Positions 29,727 to 37,399 of a DNA stretch of 37,399 bases are shown piece after piece. Numbering within the stretch: the stretch's first letter is position 1; each line of letters begins with the position of its first letter. A program made the translations under genes and the position numbers. The notes beneath the pieces were generated by a model. That model had not been told where the DNA came from, did not search any database, and saw nothing but the letters and a program-made list of their open reading frames with translations. This DNA is from Thiobacillaceae bacterium (GTDB taxonomy: Bacteria; Pseudomonadota; Gammaproteobacteria; Burkholderiales; Thiobacillaceae), in NCBI GenBank assembly GCA_025458005.1, contig JALOTG010000016.1, forward strand, positions 1-37,399. Direction: 5' to 3'.

Positions 29727-30701
29727 ATGATCGGCCTATCCCCCGCATTCCAGGACATGTCGCGACTGATCGGCCGCTATGCCGGCTGCGACGCCCCCGT
29801 GCTCATCGAGGGCGAGACCGGCACCGGCAAGGAACTGGCCGCGCGCACCATTCACTATCAGAGCGCGCGCCGCGACCACCCCTTCATCCCGGTCAATTGC
29901 GGCGCCCTGCCGGACACCCTGATGGAGAGCGAGCTGTTCGGCTACCGCCGCGGCGCCTTCACCGACGCGCGTCAGGACCGCGCCGGTCTGGTCGACCACG
30001 CGCGCGGCGGCACGCTGTTCCTGGACGAGATCGAGACCCTGTCGACCAAGGGCCAGGTCACCCTGCTGCGCTTCCTGCAGGACCAGCGCTTCCGCCCGCT
30101 GGGCCGGGGCGAGGAGCGCAGCGCCGACGTGCGCGTCATCGCCGCCAGCAACAGCCGGCTGGACGCCCTGGCCCAGGACGGACAGTTCCGCCAGGACCTG
30201 CTCTATCGCCTCAACGTCCTGCTGCTGGTCTGCCCGCCCCTGCGCGAGCGGGGTGGCGATGTGGCGATGCTGGCCGAGCATTTCCTCGCCCGCTGCGCCA
30301 GCCAGAGCGGCATCCGGGCGAAACGCCTGCACCCGGACAGCCTCGCCTGGCTGGAGGCGCAGGCCTGGCCCGGCAACATCCGCGAGCTGGAGAACCTCAT
30401 CTACCGGGAATGCCTGCTGGCCGACGGAGAGGAGATCCGCGTCCGTCCCTCGGCTGTCGTCCAGGCCGGCGAGCGGCGCGGCCGGGCGGACCGGCGCGTC
30501 CAGGCCTGGTGGGGACTGGCCTACAAGCAGGCCAGGAGCAGGGTCCTGGAGGAGTTCGAGCGGCAGTACCTGTCGCGCCTGCTGGCCGAGTCGCGCGGCA
30601 ACGTCACCCGCGCCGCCCTGCGCGCCGGCAAGGAGCGCCGCGCGCTGGGCAAGCTGCTGAAGAAGCACGGCATCGACCGTAGCGCCTACCTCGTGGCCTG
30701 A
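29727..30701 (+). CDS. PspF-shaped AAA+ sigma-54-type activator with altered GAFTGA loop
   Basis: A 324-residue protein that begins directly with the AAA+ domain: Walker A GETGTGKELAA, Walker B GTLFLDEIETL, finger region FRQDLLYRLNV, and a Fis-like C-terminus (GNVTRAALRAGKERRALGKL). It has no receiver or sensor domain, like PspF, so it would be controlled by a partner or by its level. The sigma-54 contact loop reads GAFTDA instead of GAFTGA, which may weaken or abolish sigma-54 contact, as in some EPS regulators. ATG 29727 has AAGGAGG before it. It precedes the VPLPA-CTERM gene by 84 bp. Confidence 0.88.
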   Translation: MIGLSPAFQDMSRLIGRYAGCDAPVLIEGETGTGKELAARTIHYQSARRDHPFIPVNCGALPDTLMESELFGYRRGAFTDARQDRAGLVDHARGGTLFLDEIETLSTKGQVTLLRFLQDQRFRPLGRGEERSADVRVIAASNSRLDALAQDGQFRQDLLYRLNVLLLVCPPLRERGGDVAMLAEHFLARCASQSGIRAKRLHPDSLAWLEAQAWPGNIRELENLIYRECLLADGEEIRVRPSAVVQAGERRGRADRRVQAWWGLAYKQARSRVLEEFERQYLSRLLAESRGNVTRAALRAGKERRALGKLLKKHGIDRSAYLVA

Positions 30702-30785
30702 CCCGCCATCGCATTCCCTGGTGGCATGCCGTCGCCGCGTGCCGGCATACTGTCTTTCGATGACGACGACAAAAAGGAGAGGAGC

Positions 30786-31610
30786 ATGACCCACGCGGTG
30801 CGCGCGATGTTTCCGGCATGCCTGGCAATCGCCTGTTCCCTGCCCAGCCACGCGGCGACGGTGACCGAGCAGGAGCTGCCCGCCTCCGTCCTGGCCTGCA
30901 TGTCGTCGGCCAGCTGTTTCGTCATGACCACGAGCAGCCATGAATCGGACACGGCGAGCGCCTTTCCGATCTTCCATCTCACCGGCGACGGCATGGAAGG
31001 GAACTGGCTGTTGCGCTACCCCCTGGTTCCCCCTTCCGGGCGGACCGGCATCCATCCGCCCCGCTTCGAGGGCCATGGCGGCCATCTATGGCTGATGGTC
31101 GAGGGACGCTACGACGCCTCCGAGTCGAGGCATCCCGTCACCCTCTACCTGGACAAGGTCGATCCCGCGCCAACCCCTTTTTACGGCCAGGAAGGCGATC
31201 TGTCGCTGTACGTCTCGACCGCCGACCTGCTCGCCGGCGACAGCCACATGACCGTGGGACTCGGCTACGGCGGCAGCTACGGCCATGGCGACCTGTCAGG
31301 CGAGACGCCGCTGCCCTGCCTCGCCGACGGCTGTCGGGTGCATGCCCGACTGAACCTCCTGCAACTGTCCTACGCCGAGGCCGGCCCGGACCTGGTGTTC
31401 GCCGGCTTCAATCCGTCCGACAGCCGCGGCCTGCTCTACAGGCAGGAGATTTCCTACCTGACGGGAGATCCGTTCGTCGACATGCACGACGTGCAGGCCT
31501 ATTACGTGAGCGCCGTGCCCCTGCCGGCACCGGCGTGGCTGATGGGCTCCGGCCTGTTGACGCTGATCGGCCTGGGGAAACGCCGTCACGCCCACCGGCG
31601 AACGGACTAG
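30786..31610 (+). CDS. VPLPA-CTERM sorting domain-containing secreted protein
   Basis: A 274-residue exported protein: signal peptide (FPACLAIACSLPSHA), a Gly/His/Tyr-rich beta-type body of unknown fold with Cys38/Cys44 and Cys181/Cys186 as possible disulfides, and a C-terminal VPLPAPAWLMGSG, a hydrophobic helix and KRRHAHRR. That tripartite tail is the VPLPA variant of PEP-CTERM, processed by an exosortase (XrtD-type) during delivery to the cell surface or EPS. No exosortase gene is in the window. AAGGAGAGGAGC precedes ATG 30786. Body function is unknown. Confidence 0.85.
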   Translation: MTHAVRAMFPACLAIACSLPSHAATVTEQELPASVLACMSSASCFVMTTSSHESDTASAFPIFHLTGDGMEGNWLLRYPLVPPSGRTGIHPPRFEGHGGHLWLMVEGRYDASESRHPVTLYLDKVDPAPTPFYGQEGDLSLYVSTADLLAGDSHMTVGLGYGGSYGHGDLSGETPLPCLADGCRVHARLNLLQLSYAEAGPDLVFAGFNPSDSRGLLYRQEISYLTGDPFVDMHDVQAYYVSAVPLPAPAWLMGSGLLTLIGLGKRRHAHRRTD

Positions 31611-31672
31611 TCAGATCTGGCGACCACGCCGGGTCCTCCAGGGCAGAGGTAGGTGTCTGTCTCAGCCGTGAA

Positions 31673-31716
31673 GGCTTCGGTTAAACTCACGCTTCCCGAA
31701 ACCGGGCCTGGAAGCC
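31673..31716 (+). other. structured segment ahead of the TPP-enzyme operon
   Basis: GGCTTCGGTT (31673-31682) pairs with AACCG (31700-31704) and AAGCC (31712-31716) across a 7-base bulge and a 17-base loop. A further GGGGC-TC-GCCCC hairpin lies at 31745-31756, 28 bases before the start codon. It may be the terminator of the upstream gene (no T run) or a cis-regulatory leader; no known riboswitch was recognised. Confidence 0.35.
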
Positions 31717-31783
31717 CAAGATGCCGGGCCGGCTGGCCATCGACGGGGCTCGCCCCCGCGCCGACCGGCATGGCCGCGATGAC

Positions 31784-33535
31784 ATGGAAAAACAAGTTTC
31801 GGCGCGAGTTCGCGACGACGCGGTCGATGCCCGGCCGCGCGCTGACGACCTGCCCCAAATTGCCGCCAGCGAACTGATCGTCCGTTTCCTGGAGCGTCTT
31901 GGCGTCGAGTGCATCTTCGGCATGCCCGGCGCGCACATCCTGCCGGTCTACGACCGCCTGTACGACTCGGGCATCACCACCGTGCTGGCCAAGCACGAAC
32001 AAGGCGCCGCCTTCATGGCCTGCGGCTATGCCCGGGCCTCCGGTCGCATCGGCGCCTGCATCGCCACCGCCGGTCCCGGCGCCACCAACCTGGTCACCGG
32101 CATCGCCAACGCCTACGCCGACCGGCTGCCGGTGCTGGCGATCACCGGCGAGGCCCCCACCTACCTGTTCGGCAAGGGTGGCCTGCAGGAGAGCTCCGGC
32201 GAGGGCGGCAGCATCGACCAGACCGCCCTGTTCAAGCCCATCACCCGCTACAACCGGGTCATCGAGCGCACCGACTACCTGGAAAACGTGCTCAACCAGG
32301 CTGCCCACGCCCTGCTGGCCGAACCGCCGGGACCGGTGCTGCTCAGTCTGCCCTTCAACGTGCAGAAGGAGCGGGCGGACGCGAGCCTGCTGGACCGCAT
32401 CCCCGACCGACGCGCGGCGCCGCCGCCGTTCCCCGCCGACTCGCCGGCGGCCCAGAGGCTGGCGGAGATGCTGTGCGCGGCGCGGGATCCGGTCATCGTC
32501 GCCGGCTACGGTTGCATCCGCTCCGGCGCGCAGGCGGAGCTGGCCAGGCTGTCGGAGCTGCTGGCCATCCCGGTGACCTCCAGCCTGAAGGCCAAGGGGG
32601 TGATCAGCGAGGACTCGCCCATGGCCCTGGGCAGTCTGGGCGTGACCTCCAGCGGCCACGCCTACAAGTACATCGTCGACCACGCCGACCTGGTCGTCGT
32701 CCTGGGCGCCAGCTTCAACGAGCGCACCAGCTACCTGTGGGATCCCACCCTGCTGGCGGGCAAGCGGATCGCCCAGGTGGACAGCGACGCGTCCCAACTG
32801 GAGAAGGTCTTCCGGGCCGACCTGGCCATCCGGGGCGACATCCGGGCGGTGCTCGCCGGCGTGCTGGAGCGCCTGGAGGGCCAGGGCGGCGACGCCTACG
32901 TCTGCGACCGCCTGCGCGAGAAGATCGCCGCGGCCATGGCGGTGGTGGCGAGTGACTACGCCTTGTTCCAGTCTGGCTTCGCCCTGGTGCAGCAGTTCTT
33001 CGCCGCCCTGGCGGGCCGTTTCCCCCGCGGCGCGGTCATCTTCGACGACAACATCATCTTCGCCCAGAACTTCTACAGCGTGGCCGGCGGCAACCGCTAC
33101 TACCCCAACTCCGGCATCTCCTCCCTGGGCCATGCCATCCCGGCGGCCATCGGCGCGCGCCTCGCCGCGCCGGCGGACGCCCGGCCGGCGACCTTCGCCA
33201 TCCTGGGCGACGGCGGCTTCCAGATGTGCGGCATGGAGCTGATGACGGCGGTGAACCATGCCGTGCCGCTGAACGTGGTGGTGTTCAACAACGCCACCAT
33301 GGGCCTCATCCGCAAGAACCAGCACCAGCAGTACGCCCGGCGCTTCATCAGCTGCGACTTCGTCAACCCGGACTTCGAGCTCCTCGCCCGCGCCTTCGGC
33401 ATCCGGCACAAGCGGGTGGAGAACGCGGCGGACATCGACGACCTGTTCGAGCGTTACGATCTCACCGGCGCAATCAACCTGATCGAGATCGTCATCGACA
33501 AGAACCTGTTCCCGAACTATTCCTCGCGGCGCTGA
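31784..33535 (+). CDS. thiamine pyrophosphate-dependent enzyme, acetolactate synthase-like
   Basis: A 583-residue member of the TPP decarboxylase/carboligase superfamily. The catalytic Glu lies in VLAKHEQGAAFMACGYAR near residue 72, the central domain is present (ARDPVIVAGYGC), and the metal/TPP site is GDGGFQMCGMEL...NN near 475-505. It lacks the regulatory subunit gene and the BCAA context of IlvB, so acetolactate synthesis is doubtful; a carboligase or decarboxylase making a sugar-acid or ketone precursor is as likely. ATG 31784 is chosen by N-terminal length; the ribosome site is poor. The next gene starts 6 bp after its stop. Confidence 0.85.
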   Translation: MEKQVSARVRDDAVDARPRADDLPQIAASELIVRFLERLGVECIFGMPGAHILPVYDRLYDSGITTVLAKHEQGAAFMACGYARASGRIGACIATAGPGATNLVTGIANAYADRLPVLAITGEAPTYLFGKGGLQESSGEGGSIDQTALFKPITRYNRVIERTDYLENVLNQAAHALLAEPPGPVLLSLPFNVQKERADASLLDRIPDRRAAPPPFPADSPAAQRLAEMLCAARDPVIVAGYGCIRSGAQAELARLSELLAIPVTSSLKAKGVISEDSPMALGSLGVTSSGHAYKYIVDHADLVVVLGASFNERTSYLWDPTLLAGKRIAQVDSDASQLEKVFRADLAIRGDIRAVLAGVLERLEGQGGDAYVCDRLREKIAAAMAVVASDYALFQSGFALVQQFFAALAGRFPRGAVIFDDNIIFAQNFYSVAGGNRYYPNSGISSLGHAIPAAIGARLAAPADARPATFAILGDGGFQMCGMELMTAVNHAVPLNVVVFNNATMGLIRKNQHQQYARRFISCDFVNPDFELLARAFGIRHKRVENAADIDDLFERYDLTGAINLIEIVIDKNLFPNYSSRR

Positions 33536-33541
33536 GCGACG

Positions 33542-35101
33542 ATGGCGGAAGGCCGGCACGACTTCGTCATCGTCATCCCGGTCGCCGACCGGCCGCGCCA
33601 GCTCGCCGCCTGCCTGGAGAGCCTCGCCGCCCTGCTGGAGCGGCATCCCTACCCTGGCCGGGTCTCGGTGCTGATCGCGGAGGACAGCCGCGCGCCGGAC
33701 CACGTCGCCCGCCATCGCGCCCTGGCCGAGGACTTCAACGCCCGGGGCATCGCCGCGCATCACCTCGGCCAGGCGGAACAGCGCGCCCTGATCGAGACCC
33801 TGCCGGCGGACCTGCGGGCGCGGCTCAGCGGCGTGATCGGCGATCCGACCCGGGACCTCCATCACAAGGGTGCGTCCATCACCCGTAACCTGGCCTGCCT
33901 GTGGCTCGCGCGCCTGCCGCGCGACGGCGCCCGGCGGCTGTTCTGGTTCGTCGACAGCGACCAGGCCTTTTATGCCAACCTGCAGACCGCCACGGGCGAG
34001 GAACAGCCCCGCGTCATCGACTATCTTCACTGGCTGGACCGCATCTTCGCCGAGCGGCCGGTGCGCCTGGTCACGGGCAAGGTCGTCGGCGACCCCCCGG
34101 TCTCCCCCGCCGTCATGGCCGGCCACTTCCTGGACGACGTGCTCGCCTTCCTCGCCGAGCTGGCGGACCTGCCGCCCCAGGCGCCATGCGCCTTCCACGG
34201 ACTGGCGGCGCGGCCGGCCGGCGACGCCGCCTATCACGACATGGCCGATCTGTTCGGCTTCAAGCCGGCCGCCGAGACCTGGCGCCACCGCTGTCGCCTG
34301 ATCGGCGCGCACGACCACGTCGCCTGCCTGGCCGACTTCGCCGCTCGGGTCGGCCGCTTCCTCGACGGCGAGCACCTCACGCGGCGCGCCTTCTATCAGC
34401 CCGACGACCCGATGGCCAGCCTGCGGCCGGCGCGCACCGTCTACACCGGCAACTATGTCGTCGATGCGATGGGCCTGCGCTGGTTCATCCCCTTCGCTGA
34501 CCTGGGGCTGCGCATGGCCGGTCCCACCCTGGGCCGCATCCTGCGCGCCGAACTGGGCGACACCTTCGTCTCCGCCAACCTGCCCATGCTGCACGGGCGC
34601 GCCGTGGAGGACCTCGGCCAGGCGGAGTTCCGGCCCGGGATGGTGCGCGGGCACGACAGCGTCGACCTGTCCGGCGAGTACGAGCGGCAGTACTTCGGCG
34701 ACGTCATGCTGTTCGCCGTGGAGCGGCTCGCCGAGCAGGGCTTCCCCGGCGCCGAGCCGGACGCGGCGGCCATCTGCCGGGCGGTCGACGCAAGCGAGGC
34801 GCGCCTGCGCCAGCTCTATGGCGCCAAGCGCGGCGAGATCAGTGCAAAGCTCAGCCGGCTGGATGCGTTCTTCTCCGACCCGCGGCGCTGGTGGCATCGG
34901 GACGCCAACCTGGCCGGCGCGCGCCAGGCCATGCGCCGCTTCCTGGACGACCTGCGGCGCAACTTCGGCGATGATGCCCGCGCCTGGCAGCGGATTGGCT
35001 CGGATGCCCACCGCGAGTGGCGCAAGGCGGCCATCCGCCAGGCCATCGCCCGCTACCGCGACGAGCGCGAGGCCTGGCGCGTGGCCCTGGAGGGCGCATG
35101 A
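33542..35101 (+). CDS. GT-A-type glycosyltransferase-like protein
   Basis: A 519-residue cytoplasmic protein I cannot place in a named family. The N-terminus HDFVIVIPVADRPRQLAACL and VSVLIAEDS resemble GT-A nucleotide-sugar binding folds, and WFVDSDQAF near residue 140 supplies a DXD-like metal motif. Two further parts follow: a middle section with YTGNYVVDAMGLRWFIPFAD and a helical, Arg-rich C-terminus (about 420-519). The start is 6 bp after the TPP enzyme stop and the end overlaps the next ATG in ATGA, so the three genes form a coupled operon. Acceptor and donor are unknown. Confidence 0.65.
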   Translation: MAEGRHDFVIVIPVADRPRQLAACLESLAALLERHPYPGRVSVLIAEDSRAPDHVARHRALAEDFNARGIAAHHLGQAEQRALIETLPADLRARLSGVIGDPTRDLHHKGASITRNLACLWLARLPRDGARRLFWFVDSDQAFYANLQTATGEEQPRVIDYLHWLDRIFAERPVRLVTGKVVGDPPVSPAVMAGHFLDDVLAFLAELADLPPQAPCAFHGLAARPAGDAAYHDMADLFGFKPAAETWRHRCRLIGAHDHVACLADFAARVGRFLDGEHLTRRAFYQPDDPMASLRPARTVYTGNYVVDAMGLRWFIPFADLGLRMAGPTLGRILRAELGDTFVSANLPMLHGRAVEDLGQAEFRPGMVRGHDSVDLSGEYERQYFGDVMLFAVERLAEQGFPGAEPDAAAICRAVDASEARLRQLYGAKRGEISAKLSRLDAFFSDPRRWWHRDANLAGARQAMRRFLDDLRRNFGDDARAWQRIGSDAHREWRKAAIRQAIARYRDEREAWRVALEGA

Positions 35102-35676
35102 AGGTCTTCATCCTCAACAGCGGCCGCTGCGGTTCGACAACCTTCATCCAGGCCTGCCGCCACATCACCAACTTCACCGCCGGCCACGAGACCCGCGTCC
35201 GGCTGATCGGCGCGGCCCGACTGGCCTATCCCGACCAGCACATCGAGGCCGACAACCGCCTCGCCTGGATGCTGGGCCGCCTGGACCGGGTGCATGGCGA
35301 CAACGCCCGCTACGTCCATCTTCGCCGCGATCCGCTGACCACCGCCGCCAGCTTCGCCCGGCGCGCGGCGTTCGGGATCATGAAGGCCTACCGGGAAGGC
35401 ATCCTGCTGGAGGGCGAGCCGGGGCAGTCAGCCGAGGAGATCGCCCTGGACTACCTGGACACCGTGGAGGCCAATATCGACCTGTTCCTGCGGGACAAGC
35501 AGCAGCGCATGGACTTCCGCCTGGAGCACGCCAAGCGCGACTTTCGCGCCTTCTGGGCGTGGATCGGCGCCCAGGGGGACCTGGAACAAGCGCTGGCGGA
35601 ATGGGACAGGCGCCACAATGCCTCGGCGGCATGGGCCGAAGGGGGTGCCCCGCCCGCCGGGGACACCCCCGCCTAG
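35098..35676 (+). CDS. sulfotransferase family protein (PAPS-dependent type)
   Basis: A 192-residue protein starting with FILNSGRCGSTTFIQA, the 5'-phosphosulfate loop of PAPS sulfotransferases, and carrying YVHLRRDPLTTAASFARR, the 3'-phosphate-binding segment. It is short for the fold (usually 250-300), lacking part of the C-terminal region, but the ends look natural. The ATG overlaps the preceding stop (ATGA). It would transfer sulfate to a hydroxyl of the product made by the two genes before it; this is inference. Confidence 0.78.
   Translation: MKVFILNSGRCGSTTFIQACRHITNFTAGHETRVRLIGAARLAYPDQHIEADNRLAWMLGRLDRVHGDNARYVHLRRDPLTTAASFARRAAFGIMKAYREGILLEGEPGQSAEEIALDYLDTVEANIDLFLRDKQQRMDFRLEHAKRDFRAFWAWIGAQGDLEQALAEWDRRHNASAAWAEGGAPPAGDTPA
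35641..35670 (+). terminator. strong hairpin at the 3' end of the sulfotransferase gene
   Basis: GGGGGTG (35641-35647) pairs with CACCCCC (35664-35670) and CCCCG (35648-35652) with CGGGG (35658-35662), one base bulged, 6 bases before the stop codon. No T run follows. It may end the operon or protect its 3' end, between convergent genes. Confidence 0.4.
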
Positions 35677-35688
35677 GCCCCTGCCAGT

Positions 35689-36459
35689 CTAGGGTTGGGA
35701 CGAAGGCCGCTGCTGGATGCAGGCCAGGAACTCCGCCCTGGCCTCGCTGACGCATTGCCGCCAGCCCTCGTTATCGCCCTCCTGCAGGAACTCGGCGCAG
35801 TTCTCATGGTTCCTGGCCTGCGCCTCCACGCAGGTGGAATCGGCCTGGGACGGCCCGCCCGTCCGCCCCGCGCTGGCCTCTCGGGGGCCCGTGCCCGCGC
35901 CGCCGGACGCCGGTTCCTGCGGCGCCAGCGTGCCCTTGCCGTCAGCCTGGGCCGGGGGGCCGGCGGCCGCGCCGGCGCCCGGCGCCGCATCGAACAGGAA
36001 GACCCATTCCCGATAGCTTGGCAGCTCGGCGAAGTGGCGATAGGCGGCGGGAAAATTCGCGCTCTTGTAGGGGACCCCCTCATGCTGGCTGTAGACCCCG
36101 GCGATGCCGCCGTCTTGTCCGCGAACGATTCCCCATTCCTCGCCGCCGGTCATGGGGTCGCGGTAGACGCGGCGCAGATGGCGCACGGTGTTGGGAAAGC
36201 GCGGATCCCGGACGAGTTCCGCGAGGCTGTTCGGCAGGCGCTTCTGCGCGCCGGGCGCCGCCCGCCAGAAACTCTCGATGGCGCGGCGATACTGGTCGCC
36301 CACGAACAGCAGTTCCTGTTCCTTTTCGCGCTGCACGCTGGCATGCCAGACCACGCCCACGGCAGCCAGCGCGACGCCCAGCCCGGCGATGAGGAACAGC
36401 AGCCACAGGAAGGCGAATCCCTCCTGGCGCGGCGCAGAAGGGGACATGAATCGGCTCAT
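35689..36459 (-). CDS. type II pseudopilin-like protein with twin-CX10C tail
   Basis: A 256-residue protein with a prepilin-like N-terminus (RQEGFAFLWLLFLIAGLGVA), cleavage expected after Gly, but the position-5 Glu of true pilins is missing. The next part (KEQELLFVGDQYRRAIESFW, later PRFPNTVRHLRRVYRDPMTGGEEWG) is typical of GspG-like pseudopilins that accompany secretion or pilus systems. A Gly/Ala/Pro-rich linker (about 160-205) leads to a helical end with Cys210, Cys221, Cys236 and Cys247, two CX10C pairs. No ribosome site decides between ATG 36459 and 36447. No gsp genes adjoin it. Confidence 0.72.
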   Translation of the reverse strand: MSRFMSPSAPRQEGFAFLWLLFLIAGLGVALAAVGVVWHASVQREKEQELLFVGDQYRRAIESFWRAAPGAQKRLPNSLAELVRDPRFPNTVRHLRRVYRDPMTGGEEWGIVRGQDGGIAGVYSQHEGVPYKSANFPAAYRHFAELPSYREWVFLFDAAPGAGAAAGPPAQADGKGTLAPQEPASGGAGTGPREASAGRTGGPSQADSTCVEAQARNHENCAEFLQEGDNEGWRQCVSEARAEFLACIQQRPSSQP

Positions 36460-36474
36460 GGGAGATGGATTGTA

Positions 36475-36532
36475 GCCCCGGTGGCGGCTGCAGGCCCCCG
36501 CTGTCGTTCACGACCGGCGCGGGAGCCGGGGC
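36475..36532. repeat. inverted repeat downstream of the TauD-like gene
   Basis: GCCCCGG (36475-36481) and CCGGGGC (36526-36532) flank 44 bases in the gap between the pseudopilin start and the dioxygenase stop. May serve as a factor-assisted terminator for the dioxygenase transcript; no T run. Confidence 0.35.
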
Positions 36533-36544
36533 ATGGCCCGCGGC

Positions 36545-37399
36545 CTAGCGCCCGCGCAGGTCGCGCAGATGATCGTGATAGCGCGCCCGATAGAGCAGGC
36601 GGCGGCGTTCCGGACGATCGGTGAAGCCCGCGCGGGTGTGCAGCACGTTGTTGCAGATCAGGCCCATGCCGGGCCGCAGCTTCAGGGTGAAGACGCCCGG
36701 CGGAGAGCTGGCGAGCAGGTCCTCCAGGGCCTTGAGGGCCGCCTGGGTGGCCGCGTCGTCCTTCCAGCGGATGCTCTTGGTGCGCGCGGTGTAGCGCAGG
36801 TGCAGTCGCCCCGCCTCCACCAGCAGCGCCGGGCCGACCTCGTCGGGGCGTGCCACGCCCGTCTCGTCCACCCGGGCGGGGATGGTCATGGCGTCCTCCG
36901 CCATCAGGGCCCGGATATGGGCCGGATCGGCGTCGCGCAGGGCGATGTAGGCCAGTTCCGGGTCGTACAGGTCGTTCTCGCCACCCTCGTCGGCCTCCCG
37001 CACGCAGTGCAGCATCATGGCGTGAATGCGCCGCTCGGGCGGGTTGTAGTAGCCGTCGGTGTGCCAGCGGATGCGGTGGTGGGTGTAGGGAATGTAGTCG
37101 CCCCGGCGGCCGGGGTCGGTGCCCGGCGCGCGCCCGTCGGCGGCGCCGCTGTCCTCGTCTCTGGGGGTGAGGCTGGAGATGCCGTCCTCGTCCGCCAGCC
37201 AGTTGGCGTCCAGGCGGGTCAAGCCGAACTGGCCGGCCAGCTTGCGGGGGATGTCCTTGTCCTCGGTCTCGCCCAGGGGGGTGGCGTAGATGGCCATGTT
37301 GGTCTTGGCCACCAGCCGCCAGATGGACCGGTATTCGTCATCGGTGAGGTGGGCTGGGTCGCGCACGGGCACCACCAGATCCTCGGCCGCGACGGGATA
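36545..37399 (-). CDS. TauD/TfdA-type Fe(II)/2-oxoglutarate dioxygenase (5' end outside window)
   Basis: An open frame of 285 codons to the right edge, without a convincing start, so truncated there. The iron-binding HXD is in RWHTDGYYNPP, the distal His in ICNNVLHTRAGF, and the 2-oxoglutarate Arg in RRRLLYRARYHDH. These enzymes hydroxylate or cleave small molecules such as taurine, sulfonates, phosphonates, carnitine precursors or amino acids; the substrate cannot be told. The stretch GGENDLYDPELAYIAL is conserved in a subgroup often found near unrelated metabolic genes. Confidence 0.85.
   Translation of the reverse strand, partial: YPVAAEDLVVPVRDPAHLTDDEYRSIWRLVAKTNMAIYATPLGETEDKDIPRKLAGQFGLTRLDANWLADEDGISSLTPRDEDSGAADGRAPGTDPGRRGDYIPYTHHRIRWHTDGYYNPPERRIHAMMLHCVREADEGGENDLYDPELAYIALRDADPAHIRALMAEDAMTIPARVDETGVARPDEVGPALLVEAGRLHLRYTARTKSIRWKDDAATQAALKALEDLLASSPPGVFTLKLRPGMGLICNNVLHTRAGFTDRPERRRLLYRARYHDHLRDLRGR

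Noticed and set aside
30702-30785. sigma-54 promoter before the VPLPA-CTERM gene (TGGCATGCC near 30722)
   Set aside because: No GC lies 10 bases after the GG; spacing fails for every GG in the gap.
31640-31784. TPP or c-di-GMP riboswitch before the TPP enzyme operon
   Set aside because: The conserved core sequences of those classes are not present; only generic stems are seen.
31653-31877. 74-codon plus-strand frame over the TPP operon leader
   Set aside because: Overlaps the TPP enzyme start in another frame and has no ribosome site or homology-like features.
31607-35011. 1134-codon minus-strand open frame opposite the TPP enzyme and glycosyltransferase genes
   Set aside because: Composition (Gly/Val/His/Gln/Ala-rich, no domain) is that of a shadow of high-GC coding sequence; the plus-strand proteins carry clear motifs.

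Overview
The window is high-GC, densely packed proteobacterial chromosome, most likely from a betaproteobacterium or a close gammaproteobacterial relative. The clues are a petABC (bc1 complex) - sspA - sspB operon divergent from a DegS-like protease, the PVWY form of the cytochrome b Qo motif, and EpsD / VPLPA-CTERM genes typical of exopolysaccharide and exosortase loci. No plasmid or phage replication genes and no intact insertion sequences are seen. Species cannot be named from the sequence alone.

Layout. 1-8.2 kb: a long minus-strand run of a sigma-54 activator with a cysteine-rich PAS domain, a TrpD-like protein without the PRPP motif, a Rieske ferredoxin, an orphan membrane-fusion protein, a patatin-like lipase, a PrxQ/Bcp peroxiredoxin, a PIN-PhoH protein, and a truncated EpsD lipoprotein at the edge. 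8.2-10.8 kb (plus): a short non-coding unit with a -24/-12 promoter, an upstream dyad and an intrinsic terminator, then a group II truncated globin, a DUF3365 c-type haem protein and a SLAC1/TehA-type channel. 10.9-13.7 kb: an unknown small protein, a roughly 590-base gene-free stretch with gene debris, tRNA-Ser(TGA), a cluster of hairpins, and pabB. 13.9-17.3 kb (plus): an OmpH/Skp-like protein and modABC. 17.3-21.1 kb (minus): petABC-sspA-sspB and tRNA-Thr(TGT). 21.3-29.5 kb: DegS-like protease, DUF255 thioredoxin-like protein, a large hybrid histidine kinase, and gnd-zwf. 29.7-35.7 kb (plus): a PspF-shaped sigma-54 activator, a VPLPA-CTERM secreted protein, and a tight operon of TPP enzyme, glycosyltransferase-like protein and sulfotransferase. 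The right end (minus) holds a pseudopilin-like protein with a twin-CX10C tail and a partial TauD-type dioxygenase.

How the genes fit together. Most of the window is housekeeping: respiration (bc1), molybdate uptake, the oxidative pentose phosphate entry (zwf, gnd), folate (pabB), envelope quality control (DegS-like, Skp-like) and stringent-starvation adaptors. Two parts are less ordinary. The first is a likely sigma-54-dependent small RNA of about 110 nt (8401-8510) divergent from a dedicated-looking sigma-54 activator, with a perfect TGT-N10-ACA dyad between them at about -88. The second is the TPP enzyme / glycosyltransferase / sulfotransferase operon beside a VPLPA-CTERM protein and its activator, which looks like an uncharacterised route to a sulfated surface glycan or metabolite. 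All functional links between neighbours are inference from position.
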